Assembly (NCBI GenBank): GCA_022707725.1
Contig: JAKJAB010000021.1
Location: 1 to 19,138 of the forward strand
Direction: 5' to 3'
Source: Chloroflexota bacterium
GTDB taxonomy: Bacteria > Chloroflexota > Anaerolineae > B4-G1 > SLSP01
DNA length: 19,138 nt
The number at the start of each line of letters is the position of its first letter. Positions within the stretch are counted from its first letter, which is position 1. Below are positions 8,826-16,186 of the stretch, in pieces. The position numbers and the translations under genes are program-made. The notes beneath the pieces are model-generated. The model was not told where the DNA came from. It worked only from the letters and a program-made list of their open reading frames with translations, and searched no databases.

Positions 8826-9347
8826 TCACGCGCCCAACACGCGGAAAATGACGAACGCGGCGACGATCCCGCCAGCAAAAAAGCAGGCCACCGCCAGCCA
8901 ACTGCTCACTGCCAGTTGCAACGTGCCGCTGATGCCGTGCCCGCTGGTGCAGCCGTCCGCCCAGCGCGCGCCCGCCCCCATCAAAACGCCGCCGATCACC
9001 GCCACGAGCAAACGCGGGAAATACGCCGAGCCGAAGGTCGCAGCCCACAGCGACGGCACCCACGTCAATTGAAACTGCTCCGACAGCAGCGCCGAAGCGA
9101 ACGAGCCAATCACAATCCCAATAACGAGCATCACGTCCCAGGTGATTTCTGGAACATACCGCTTGAAGTACGGTTTCGCCAATGTCTTTTCACCGCGGAA
9201 CACCCGCTCGATCATCCCGCTGAACCGCGCGAACGCCATCGAACACCCAATCGGTTTGTCGGATAGGACAAACGTCAGCCAGCTCAACATCCCGATGCCG
9301 ATCCCTACCACGTAGGGCGACCACTGTTTCATGCCCAGCCATTCCAT
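8826..9347 (-). CDS. YeeE/YedE family sulfur-compound permease, first half
   Basis: A 173-residue membrane protein, start ATG at 9345-9347 with GGAGG 8 bases upstream. A GTG three codons earlier overlaps that ribosome site and is less likely. It has four to five helices, the first-half motif KPIGCSMAFARFSG near residue 30 and ADGCTSGHGISGT near residue 135, where Cys and His are conserved in YeeE/YedE. It pairs with the following gene to make one transporter, probably a heterodimer or a split pseudo-repeat. No rhodanese, sulfurtransferase or ArsR/BigR-type regulator is next to it, which is the more usual company. It is divergent from a response regulator gene across a 187-base gap. Confidence 0.87.
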   Translation of the reverse strand: MEWLGMKQWSPYVVGIGIGMLSWLTFVLSDKPIGCSMAFARFSGMIERVFRGEKTLAKPYFKRYVPEITWDVMLVIGIVIGSFASALLSEQFQLTWVPSLWAATFGSAYFPRLLVAVIGGVLMGAGARWADGCTSGHGISGTLQLAVSSWLAVACFFAGGIVAAFVIFRVLGA

Positions 9348-9388
9348 GTTGAACACCTCCCTACAATACTCTCGTCTTTAGTGATCCT

Positions 9389-9417
9389 ATTTTATCATAT
9401 AAACATCATAAAAACAA
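9389..9417 (-). promoter_or_regulatory. Promoter of the permease pair (and perhaps glk)
   Basis: On the minus strand there is TTGTTT (9412-9417), a 17-base spacer, then TAAAAT (9389-9394) preceded by TGA, giving also an extended -10. Spacing is ideal for a housekeeping sigma factor. The first start codon is about 40 bases downstream. Confidence 0.6.
9390..9413. promoter_or_regulatory. Imperfect palindrome over the permease promoter (possible operator)
   Basis: TTTTATCAT (9390-9398), six bases, then ATCATAAAA (9405-9413): the two arms match at 8 of 9 positions as an inverted repeat. It covers the -10 and spacer of the permease promoter, where a repressor would block. The region is AT-rich, so chance is a real alternative. 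Confidence 0.35.
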
Positions 9418-9474
9418 TCTATAATCCGTCCTCTTTTTTCAGAAACAGCGGTTTCCCTAAATCCTGAGACTGAC

Positions 9475-9480
9475 TATAAT
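9475..9480 (+). promoter_or_regulatory. -10 box of the response regulator gene
   Basis: A perfect TATAAT 55 bases before the response regulator ATG. The -35 position (9452-9457, TTTCCC) is poor, so it may need an activator or a weak sigma contact. The ribosome site AAGGA at 9523-9527 lies 7 bases before the ATG. Confidence 0.4.
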
Positions 9481-9534
9481 TATCCCCGTATGCGAACCTG
9501 ACCTTTTGAAAGATTTCTGGGAAAGGAATTCAGT

Positions 9535-10206
9535 ATGACCGGAACGCCGCCAGTCCGTGTTTTGATCGTCGATGACAACGCTGAGTTGCGCGCCACCATG
9601 CGCTCGATCCTCAATATGCTCGATCACACCGTTGCCGGTGAAGCGGAGGATGGGGCAAAAGCTATCCTCCTAACGCAAAAACTGAAACCTGACATCATCG
9701 TTATGGACATTTCTATGCCCGGTATGGACGGCATCACCGCCGCGCGCAAAATCCAGGCTGTACAGCCGACGCCGGTCGTCCTGCTTACCGCTATGGACAC
9801 CCCCGACCTGGTCGAACAGGCCCGCGATGCCGGCGTGGTCGCCTATCTGGTCAAGCCGCCGGAGGCCAGCGAGCTACAACGTGTCATCACCATCACCCTC
9901 GCGCGGTCCCGCGAATCCGACGAACTGCGCCGTCTGAATGAGGAACTGCAGCGCCTCAACACGGAATTGAACCGCGTCAACGCTGAACTGGAAAAGCGTA
10001 ATCGCCAGCTCCAAAGAGCGTTGAAAACCATCAAAACCCTCAGCGGCCTCGTTCCCATCTGCGCGTGGTGCGGCAAGAAAATCCAGGATGACGACGGGCA
10101 ATGGACTAGCATCGAGACTTACATCGAAAAACACTCCGACGCTGAATTCACCCACGGCATCTGCCCCGAATGTCTGGCGAAGTTTAAGCGGGAGTTGAGG
10201 GAGTAG
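9535..10206 (+). CDS. Orphan response regulator: receiver, coiled coil and Cys/His C-terminal module
   Basis: A 223-residue protein. Residues 7-125 form a CheY-like receiver with acidic pair Asp13-Asp14, phospho-acceptor Asp58 (VMDISMPGMDG), Thr85 and Lys107 (VKPP). Residues 126-165 are a heptad-rich coiled coil (LRRLNEELQRLNTELNRVN). The tail has Cys176-x2-Cys179 (PICAWCGKK) and His207-x2-Cys210-x2-Cys213 (HGICPEC), a likely metal site; this tail occurs at the ends of many bacterial sensor and receiver proteins and has no assigned function that I know. There is no DNA-binding domain, so output is probably by protein contact. No histidine kinase gene is adjacent. The receiver end resembles that of ANTAR-type regulators, but the ANTAR helices are absent. 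Confidence 0.88.
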   Translation: MTGTPPVRVLIVDDNAELRATMRSILNMLDHTVAGEAEDGAKAILLTQKLKPDIIVMDISMPGMDGITAARKIQAVQPTPVVLLTAMDTPDLVEQARDAGVVAYLVKPPEASELQRVITITLARSRESDELRRLNEELQRLNTELNRVNAELEKRNRQLQRALKTIKTLSGLVPICAWCGKKIQDDDGQWTSIETYIEKHSDAEFTHGICPECLAKFKRELRE

Positions 10207-10275
10207 GAAGTAAGGAAGTAGGAAGTAAGGAAGTAGGAAGTAAGGAAGTAGGAAGTAAGGAAGTAGGAAGTAAGA
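10203..10275. repeat. 15-base tandem repeat, five copies, starting at a stop codon
   Basis: The unit GTAGGAAGTAAGGAA begins at 10203, 10218, 10233, 10248 and 10263; the last copy has lost a G. The TAG stop of the response regulator lies inside the first unit. The array ends 11 bases before the mannosidase ATG, where GAAGGAG serves as ribosome site. Each unit also contains Shine-Dalgarno-like purines. On the opposite strand the array reads as repeated TSYFL, which I take to be coincidental. Confidence 0.9.
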
Positions 10276-10286
10276 AGGAGACTCGT

Positions 10287-11444
10287 ATGACCACGTATAC
10301 CGCGCAGTTTATCGAAATCAACCAAACGCTGCAACACCATCTCAGCCGACGCGCGCGACAACTTGAGCGGATTCAGGCGCAGTTGGCGTTTGCCAACCGG
10401 CTGTGTTCTGCTTATCCCGATCAGGCGACAGTATGGCAGCCGCTCATCATCGAGGCCGGGCGCGTCGTCCAAGCCGGCGTGGACGGCAACCGCGACTTGG
10501 ACGCCGTCATCGCGCAAGCTGAAGCCGTCCTACAGCCCATCGGCGACGTCGCCAAGAGCTATGCGCTGCTCTGCATCAGCCACGCCCACATCGATATGAA
10601 CTGGATGTGGGGCTGGCCGGAGACCGTCGCCGTGGTCAACGACACGTTCGAGACGATGCTGACGCTGCTGGACGAGTTCCCCGGATTCATCTTCACCCAG
10701 GATCAGGCATCGACTTATGCTATCGCCGAGCAGTACAACCCGGCGCTGTTCGCGCATATCCAGCAGCGCGTGCGCGAGGGGCGGTGGGAAGTCACCGCCA
10801 GCCAGTGGGTAGAGGGTGACAAGAATATGGCAAGCGGCGAAAGCCTCAGCCGCCACCTGCTCTACACGCGGCGTTACGTGCAGGAGAAGTTCGGCCTTGC
10901 GCCGGAAGACGTACAGGTGGACTTCGAGCCGGACACGTTCGGCCACCCCGCCACACTGCCCACGATCCTGGCGCGCGGCGGCGTGAAATATTACTACCAC
11001 TGTCGCGGCAGTCACGGCCCGCACCTTTACTGGTGGATCGGCCCGGATGGTTCGCGGCTGCTGGCCTTCAATGACGTCCAGTGGTACATGCCCCTGGCTC
11101 CCAACCTCGTCGTCACGCCCGTCGTGGCCGATCCGATCGTGGAGTTCGCGCAGACGACCGGCCTCAAGCAGATGCCGATGCTCTACGGCGTCGGCGATCA
11201 CGGCGGAGGCCCCACCCGCGCCGACCTGCGGCGGCTGATCGAAATGGACGCCTGGCCCGTCTTTCCCAAATTCACCTTCTCCACGCTGCACAACTTCTTC
11301 AGGACGGCGGAAGCGGCGCTGGCAGCGGGAACGGCGCACATCCCCGAAATCAGCGGCGAGCGCAACCGCGTCTTTACCGGCTGCTACACCTCGCCTCCTC
11401 TTCGACCAGTTCCACGACATCCTGCCCGGCTCCGGCGTGCGTGA
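10287..11444 (+). pseudogene. GH38 alpha-mannosidase, N-terminal part (broken gene)
   Basis: The first 370 or so codons of a glycoside hydrolase family 38 alpha-mannosidase, which trims alpha-mannosides by a retaining, zinc-dependent mechanism. Residues 97-110 (ISHAHIDMNWMWGW) give the zinc ligands His101 and Asp103, VDFEPDTFGH gives the nucleophile Asp216, and GVGDHGGGPTRADL follows the family pattern. At RVFTGCYTS (about residue 365) the frame leaves the family and reads through 19 unrelated residues to TGA at 11444. In intact relatives tens of residues separate FTGCYTS from the QFHDILPGSG motif; here they are missing and the frame changes. No signal peptide is visible, so the ancestor was cytoplasmic. 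AAGGAG precedes the ATG by 7 bases. Confidence 0.85.
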
Positions 11445-13071
11445 CACGCGCCACTACACGATGGGCCGCGCGCAGGAGACGCAAGCCGCCGCCGCCCTGG
11501 CGACGACCAATGCCCTACGCGCCCTCGCCGCCCGCGTGGACACCAACGCCTTGCGCCGCGACTTCGCTGTGGATGCGACGCGCGCCTACAAAGACGAGCT
11601 GGAGGCCGGGCGAGCGGGGGCCGGTGTGGGCAACGCCAGCGGAACCGGCGGCGCATCCGCGTTCGGGGCGGCGCACCTCAGCGACCGCGCGTTCCTTATC
11701 TTCAATCCCCTGCCGTATCCGCGCGTCGAGGTCGTCGAGGTCAAGCTGTGGGACACCCAGCTCGATCCGCAACACCTCATCGTCACAGGACACGGCTTCA
11801 AGCCGCAACGCGTTCAAGTGCTCGACAAGGGCGGCTATTGGGCGCACGACTACCTCACCGTCGCCTTCCCCGTGGAATTGCCTGCGCTCGGCTATCGCGC
11901 CGTGTGCGTCTCCGACCGGGCGGCGGAATTCGACCTGCTGCCAACCGCATTGGGCGATCCGTGGGCCGGACAAGGCGGCTCGTGGCGGATGATAGAGCCG
12001 CCGGATTACACGCTGGAAAACGAACACCTCAAGGTCGCGCTCGACCCCGCGTCGGGCGGGCTGGTCAGCCTGCTGGACAAACGCACGGGCCGCGAGTGGA
12101 TCCCCGAATGCGAAGCGGCGGGCGTCTTCCAGTACTGCCGCGAAGCCAACAACGGGATGACAGCCTGGGTCATCGGCGACTTCCTCGAACAGACGGACCT
12201 GCTCGACGGCGGCGCGCTCAAGCGCGCGCAGAGCGGCCCTTACGTCAACACCTTCCGCTGGACGCGCAAAATCGGCAATAGAGGCGACTCCCGCGACACC
12301 ACTCTCGAACTGGACATCACCGTGCGGCAGGGCGTCCCCCGCGTCGAGTTCCGCCTGCGGGTGGACTGGCGCGAAATCGGCGATAAAACGCGCGGCATCC
12401 CGCACCTGCGCGTCCGCTTCCCGCTGGCGGTTGACCATGCGCAGCCGCGCTACGAAATCCCCTTCGGCAGCCTCGTCCGTGACCTCACCCACGGCGAAGA
12501 AGTCGCCGCCCAACGCTGGGCCGACGTCGCCGAGGCCGACGGGCAGGGCGTGACGCTGGTCAACACCTCCAAGTACGGTCACAGCTTCGACGGGGACACG
12601 CTCGCGCTCACCCTGCTGCGCGCCAGCATCGACCCCGACCCGCTGCCCGACCTGGGCGAACACGTCATCGAATACGCGCTCGTCCCGCACGATGCCGGCT
12701 GGACGGTGGGCGCGAGTATGCAGGCCGGCGAGGCGCTGAACCTCCCGCCGGTCGTCGTTAGCTGCCGCTTTCAGGATGGCGACCTGCCAACGGCGTTGAG
12801 CCTCGTCGCCGTGGAACCGGCGAACGTGCGGTTAGCGGCATTGAAGCAAAGCGAGGATGGCGCGGGCCTGATCCTGCGCCTCGTCGAAGTGGACGGTAGC
12901 GCGACCACGGCGCGGGTCGCGTTCGCGCCTGAATTGTTGCCGGAAGGCGCAGTCGCCGTCGAGGTGGATACGATGGAGCGGCCGCCAGCTGTCGATACTG
13001 CGAGGGTTGAGGGAAATACCGTCGACGTGGATCTTCCAGCATTCGGCGTCACCACGGTGCAGATCGGGTAG
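11392..13071 (+). pseudogene. GH38 alpha-mannosidase, C-terminal part (broken gene)
   Basis: In the frame of this segment the sequence resumes family content at RLLFDQFHDILPGSGVRDTR. The His of QFHD is the third-domain zinc ligand of GH38. The frame then runs 540-odd codons to TAG at 13071 through the middle helical domain and the C-terminal beta domains (LENEHLKVALDPASGGLVSL, FRLRVDWRE, LPAFGVTTVQIG). The first possible start (GTG at 11437-11439) falls after the catalytic half, so an independent product would lack the nucleophile. The second-domain sequence looks undamaged, which suggests the break is recent. Together with 10287-11444 this was a protein of roughly 970-1030 residues. Neither half alone should be active. 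Confidence 0.83.
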
Positions 13072-13085
13072 GGAGCATAGGCTCT

Positions 13086-13277
13086 AAACGCACGTACACA
13101 AGTCGGGTCGTTCCCAACGGCGGCAAGAAAGGCGTTCCGTTATCCGATGTTTGGGATATTCCCTATCTCAACCCCAAAGCCAAAGAACGCGCCGGTTATC
13201 CAACTCAAAAGCCGCTTTTACTGCTAGAGCAGATCATCAAAATAGCCGGCAATGAGGCTGAACTCATATCAAACGCA
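13086..13277 (+). pseudogene. Remnant of a site-specific DNA methyltransferase
   Basis: Most of the 308-base gap between the mannosidase and the next gene translates, in the frame starting at 13086, to KRTYTSRVVPNGGKKGVPLS, then DVWDIPYLNPKAKERAGYPT and QKPLLLLEQIIKIAGNEAEL. This is the characteristic middle of beta-class N6-adenine/N4-cytosine methyltransferases of phage and restriction-modification origin, which normally continues to DPFCGSGT. Here the match stops after NEAELIS, so the catalytic motifs are gone on both sides. No start codon precedes it in frame until the ATG at 13332. It is a gene scrap left by insertion, deletion or recombination. Confidence 0.75.
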
Positions 13278-13309
13278 TCAACCTGCGCCGACAGAATTCC
13301 GCCAGATTG

Positions 13310-13318
13310 TGTTACAAT
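13310..13318 (+). promoter_or_regulatory. Extended -10 promoter of the first MFS gene
   Basis: TGTTACAAT gives a TGn-extended TACAAT box about 62 bases before the MFS ATG. It resembles the TGTTATAAT box of the glycan cluster. No convincing -35 is visible. Transcription would begin near 13325, inside the hairpin below. Confidence 0.4.
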
Positions 13319-13323
13319 AGACC

Positions 13324-13350
13324 CCGCGTGGATGTCCGGCATCCGCGCGG
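13324..13350 (+). other. Strong hairpin in the MFS leader
   Basis: CCGCGTGGATG (13324-13334), loop TCCGG, then CATCCGCGCGG (13340-13350): an 11-pair stem with a single G-U. It would sit at the very 5' end of the MFS messenger, where it could stabilise the RNA or control translation. Alternatively, followed by AATCATTTT, it could be a weak terminator of upstream transcription. Confidence 0.55.
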
Positions 13351-13379
13351 AATCATTTTATCGAAGAGGTCTCATTCCT

Positions 13380-14645
13380 ATGCAACAACAGCACGCGCAG
13401 CGAAATGTGCTCGCGCTCGTGGGCGATTTCGTCTTCTTCTCGATAGGCTTTGCCTTTTACGATCCGGTGGTCATCGTGCCCGCGTTCGTCAAGGAGTTCA
13501 CCGATTCTTCGCTGCTCATCGGCGCGCTCTCCGCCTTGCGGATTCTGATGATCACCGTACCGCAGATTTGGGCCGCCAGTTTTCTGGTCGCGCAGCCGCG
13601 CAAGAAGCCGTTGCTGGTGTGGGCTACGTTTGGCGGGCGGTTCCCCATTCTCTTCCTGGCGCTCGCCACGCTGCTGTGGACGCGCAACCACGTTTGGTTG
13701 ACGATGACGGTGCTCACGCTATCGGTCGCTATCTTCTACACCTCTGAGGGTCTGAACAGCGTCACCTGGCCCGCGCTCGTGGGCAAGGTGATCCCTGACA
13801 AGATCCGCGGGCGCTTCTTCGGCGCGGGGCAACTCTTTTCCAGCCTGGGCGCGGCAGTCGCGGGGATCGTCGTCAGCCGCATCCTCGCCAAGGATGGCGC
13901 GGCGCTGCCGGAACGCTGGGCGCTGCTCTTCGGCATCGGGTTTGTGGGACTGATGCTCTCGCTCGTCACCATGTTCTTCATCCACGAGGAGGCCGAGGAC
14001 AAATCGCCCGGCAAAACCGACGTCCGTCACGGCCTGCGGATGATGCTGCACTATCTGCGCACAGATGCGTCGTTGCGCCGGGCCGTCATCACCCAAATTG
14101 TGCTGTGGACGGCAGGCGCGGCATCCCCGTTCTTTATCGTGCGCGCCCGCGAGTCCTTCGTGGGCAACGACGCGATCATCGGCGCGCTGCTGACTACGCA
14201 GAGCATCGGCGGGGCGGCGGCGGCGCTGATCTGCGGGCAGCTTATCGACCGGGCGGGCAGTTGGGCCGCTATCCGTTTGGCAGCGGTCACGCAGACGGTT
14301 TCGCTGCTGGCGGTCATCCTGGCGGGCGTGCTCAACGCGCCAACGGTCTTCTACTTCACCGCCTTCTTCCTGATGGGCTTCGTCACCGCCAGTCTGTGGT
14401 GGAGCCTCAGCGCCTATCTGCTGGACATCGCCGACAACGAGCAGCGCCCGATTTATCTGGCGGCGAGCGGCATCCTCAGCGGCGTCACCATCCTCAACCC
14501 GCTCATCGTCGGCGCGCTGTTCGAGGCGCTGCCGGCGGGGACGGTGTTCATTATCATGGCGGCGCTCAGCGGGGGCGGCATTGCGCTGGCCTGGCGGTTG
14601 CGGAAGGGGCGGAAAGAATCAGCGAATGAGAGAATCAGCGAATGA
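13380..14645 (+). CDS. MFS transporter
   Basis: A 421-residue major facilitator permease starting MQQQHAQRNVLALVGDFVFF, with AGAGG about 10 bases upstream. Twelve hydrophobic helices can be traced; the cytoplasmic loop after helix 4 has LVGKVIPDKIRGRFFGAG, as in PF07690 members with a modified motif A. The central loop (HEEAEDKSPGKTDVRHGL) divides the two six-helix halves. The substrate is unknown. An in-frame ATG at 13332 exists but lies inside the leader hairpin and lacks a ribosome site. The C-terminal tail (about residues 412-421, KESANERISE) and the TGA stop are encoded by the 16-base repeat that starts at 14615, so the natural C-terminus was probably altered by the repeat. Confidence 0.87.
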   Translation: MQQQHAQRNVLALVGDFVFFSIGFAFYDPVVIVPAFVKEFTDSSLLIGALSALRILMITVPQIWAASFLVAQPRKKPLLVWATFGGRFPILFLALATLLWTRNHVWLTMTVLTLSVAIFYTSEGLNSVTWPALVGKVIPDKIRGRFFGAGQLFSSLGAAVAGIVVSRILAKDGAALPERWALLFGIGFVGLMLSLVTMFFIHEEAEDKSPGKTDVRHGLRMMLHYLRTDASLRRAVITQIVLWTAGAASPFFIVRARESFVGNDAIIGALLTTQSIGGAAAALICGQLIDRAGSWAAIRLAAVTQTVSLLAVILAGVLNAPTVFYFTAFFLMGFVTASLWWSLSAYLLDIADNEQRPIYLAASGILSGVTILNPLIVGALFEALPAGTVFIIMAALSGGGIALAWRLRKGRKESANERISE

Positions 14646-14694
14646 GAGAATCAGCGAATGAGAGAATCAGCGAATGAGAGAATCAGCGAATAGC
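14615..14694. repeat. 16-base tandem repeat overlapping the end of the MFS gene
   Basis: AGAATCAGCGAATGAG occurs four times without change from 14615 to 14678, followed by a diverged fifth copy ending in GAATAGC. The unit length is not a multiple of three, and the MFS stop codon lies at the end of the second copy. Each unit splits into two 8-base words (AGAATCAG, CGAATGAG). Confidence 0.92.
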
Positions 14695-14712
14695 AAATGG
14701 CGAATAAGCATT

Positions 14713-14742
14713 TGACTACCTGACTACCCGACTTCCGACTAA
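14713..14742. repeat. 8-base tandem repeat (TGACTACC)
   Basis: TGACTACC at 14713-14720 and again at 14721-14728, then the diverged CGACTTCC and a partial GACTA. It lies in the 193-base gap between the two MFS genes, which is mostly made of such words. Confidence 0.7.
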
Positions 14743-14792
14743 GAAGTGTAACGGAACCTGTGGTACAGCCCCGATAATGAAAATGGGCGCCG

Positions 14793-14820
14793 GACTATCG
14801 GACTAACGACTATCGGACTA
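14793..14820. repeat. Direct repeat GACTATCGGACTA, two copies
   Basis: Perfect 13-base copies at 14793-14805 and 14808-14820, internally built from GGACTA words. It lies just before the ribosome site (AGAGGAG, 14826-14832) of the second MFS gene. Confidence 0.8.
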
Positions 14821-14838
14821 TTTTCAGAGGAGCAAGCG

Positions 14839-16020
14839 TTGTCATCACCGGCATTAACGAAAACAGGAACACATATCCAGTCGCGGCGCGGATTGTTCGC
14901 GCTGTATATGGCGGCGGTCGTCTTCTATTGGGCCTCGATGTACCTGTACGTGCCCACACTGTCGAACTATGTGAAGACGAAAACCGACAATCTGGCGATG
15001 GTCGGCATCGTGATCGCGCAGTATGGCCTCTGGCAGGCGGTCGCCCGCTTCCCCCTGGGGATCGCAGCAGATTGGATTGGGCGGCGCAAGCCGTTCATCA
15101 TCGCCGGGTTTGCGCTTGCGGGGCTGGGCGCGTTGTGGATGGGACTGACTAACTCGGTCAATGGGCTGCTCGTGGGACGCGCGCTCACCGGCTTTGCAGC
15201 GAGTGTGTGGGTGCTGCTGGTCGTCGCCGTCAACAGCCAGTTCCCGCCGGAGGATGCGGTGCGCATCTCGGCGTTTGTGTCCGGCGTCAACTCCGTCGCG
15301 CGGATGCTGGCTACGAGCATCACCGGCAGGCTCAACGAGTGGGGCGGGCCATCGCTCGCCTTCTTCGCGGCGGCGGGGACGGCGGCAGTGGCTGTGCTGA
15401 CGATGGTGGGGATCCGCGAACCGGCGCGCCCGCCGCAAGCGCCGTCGCTCGGCAGTCTGGGAAAGCTGATCACCCGGCGGGATGTGCTCGCGCCGTCGTT
15501 GCTTTGCGCGGTGTCGCAGTTTGCAATGTGGGCGGGACCGTTCACCTTCGCACCAATCCTGGCGAAGAACCTGGGCGCATCGGATGACACACTGAGTCTG
15601 TTGACCAGTCTGAACATCGGCATGGTGATGCTCGGCAGCTTCGCCACCTCAGCGATCGCCAAACAGGTGAGATCGCGTTGGTTGGTGGTGTTCAACTTCA
15701 TCGCCATCGCGCTCTCGATGGGGATGTTGACCATCGCCAGGTCGCTGCCGCTGGTTTTCGTCTCGCAAATCTCCTTTGGGCTGGCGTCGGGGATCGGCTA
15801 CTCGGTGCTGATGGGGTTGAGCATCCGCGACGTGGACGAGACGCAGCGCGCCACGGCGATGGGGCTGTTTCAGGCCGTGTACGCCGCCGGCATGTTTGCC
15901 GGACCGTGGCTTAGCGGCATTCTGGCGAATAGCATCGGCATCCAACCGATGTTTAGCGTGGTGGGCGGCGTCTGTCTGGTTGTGGGATTGGTGGGCGTAC
16001 AACAACTCGCCAATGACTGA
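14839..16020 (+). CDS. MFS transporter, probable efflux type
   Basis: A 393-residue 12-helix permease starting at TTG (14839-14841). AGAGGAG ends 6 bases before it and no ATG or GTG fits better, so the rare start is well supported. The protein begins MSSPALTKTGTHIQSRRGLF and then enters helix 1. The helix 2-3 loop has RFPLGIAADWIGRRKPFII, the full motif A (GxxaDrxGRrkp) of PF07690; helix 5 has the GVNSVARMLATSITG region. Families with this layout are often drug/H+ antiporters, but a nutrient importer cannot be excluded. It is unrelated in close sequence to the preceding MFS gene. A terminator-like hairpin starts right after the stop. Confidence 0.88.
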   Translation: MSSPALTKTGTHIQSRRGLFALYMAAVVFYWASMYLYVPTLSNYVKTKTDNLAMVGIVIAQYGLWQAVARFPLGIAADWIGRRKPFIIAGFALAGLGALWMGLTNSVNGLLVGRALTGFAASVWVLLVVAVNSQFPPEDAVRISAFVSGVNSVARMLATSITGRLNEWGGPSLAFFAAAGTAAVAVLTMVGIREPARPPQAPSLGSLGKLITRRDVLAPSLLCAVSQFAMWAGPFTFAPILAKNLGASDDTLSLLTSLNIGMVMLGSFATSAIAKQVRSRWLVVFNFIAIALSMGMLTIARSLPLVFVSQISFGLASGIGYSVLMGLSIRDVDETQRATAMGLFQAVYAAGMFAGPWLSGILANSIGIQPMFSVVGGVCLVVGLVGVQQLAND

Positions 16021-16054
16021 AAGCATCCTTGCGAAGGTTACGGAGGGTGCTTTT
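16021..16054 (+). terminator. Terminator-like hairpin after the second MFS gene
   Basis: AAGCATCC (16021-16028) pairs with GGGTGCTT (16045-16052), one G-U pair, followed by TTTTC. It begins at the base after the TGA stop. The T-run is short, so efficiency is doubtful. Confidence 0.5.
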
Positions 16055-16086
16055 CATGCCAGAATCTACTTAGAACCTTCGCAAGG
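16027..16086. repeat. Perfect 13-base inverted repeat flanking 34 bases
   Basis: CCTTGCGAAGGTT (16027-16039) and AACCTTCGCAAGG (16074-16086) are exact reverse complements. Each arm is itself nearly palindromic (CCTT-GCG-AAGG). The left arm overlaps the terminator loop, so the two folds would compete. It resembles REP-type intergenic elements. Confidence 0.8.
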
Positions 16087-16119
16087 GTTCCTGGAGGTTA
16101 TAAAATTCGTGTACCGGTG

Positions 16120-16125
16120 TATACT
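16120..16125 (+). promoter_or_regulatory. Possible -10 box for the SH3b-CAP gene
   Basis: TATACT, 62 bases before the GTG start, downstream of the inverted repeat. The -35 region is not convincing. Confidence 0.25.
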
Positions 16126-16186
16126 TATATGTAGGCGGAAATCCCCATAGAAAAGTAGGCGCGCAACACGGAAGGGAGGTGCTGAC

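Noticed and set aside
10119..10517. Minus-strand frame with five TSYFL repeats, resembling a repeat protein
   Set aside because: It arises only because the 15-base array is a multiple of three; the flanks are antisense to real genes.
10530..11447. 305-codon minus-strand frame opposite the mannosidase N-terminal half
   Set aside because: Antisense shadow of a GC-rich gene; low-complexity composition without domains.
11385..11450. Programmed frameshift joining the two mannosidase parts
   Set aside because: No slippery heptamer is visible, and family residues are missing at the junction, which slippage would not explain.
11515..12690. Long open frame on the minus strand (391 codons) opposite the mannosidase
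   Set aside because: The plus frame has clear GH38 motifs; high G+C opens antisense frames. The minus protein has no recognisable domain and no ribosome site.
13332..13379. Upstream ATG giving the MFS protein a 16-residue extension
   Set aside because: It lies inside the leader hairpin with no ribosome site; the frame is open there only because of the methyltransferase remnant.
14615..14694. CRISPR array
   Set aside because: Copies are directly adjacent without unique spacers; a simple tandem repeat.
14967..15734. 255-codon minus-strand frame opposite the second MFS gene
   Set aside because: The MFS frame has motif A and helices; the minus frame is Ala/Ser/Pro-rich with no family signal.
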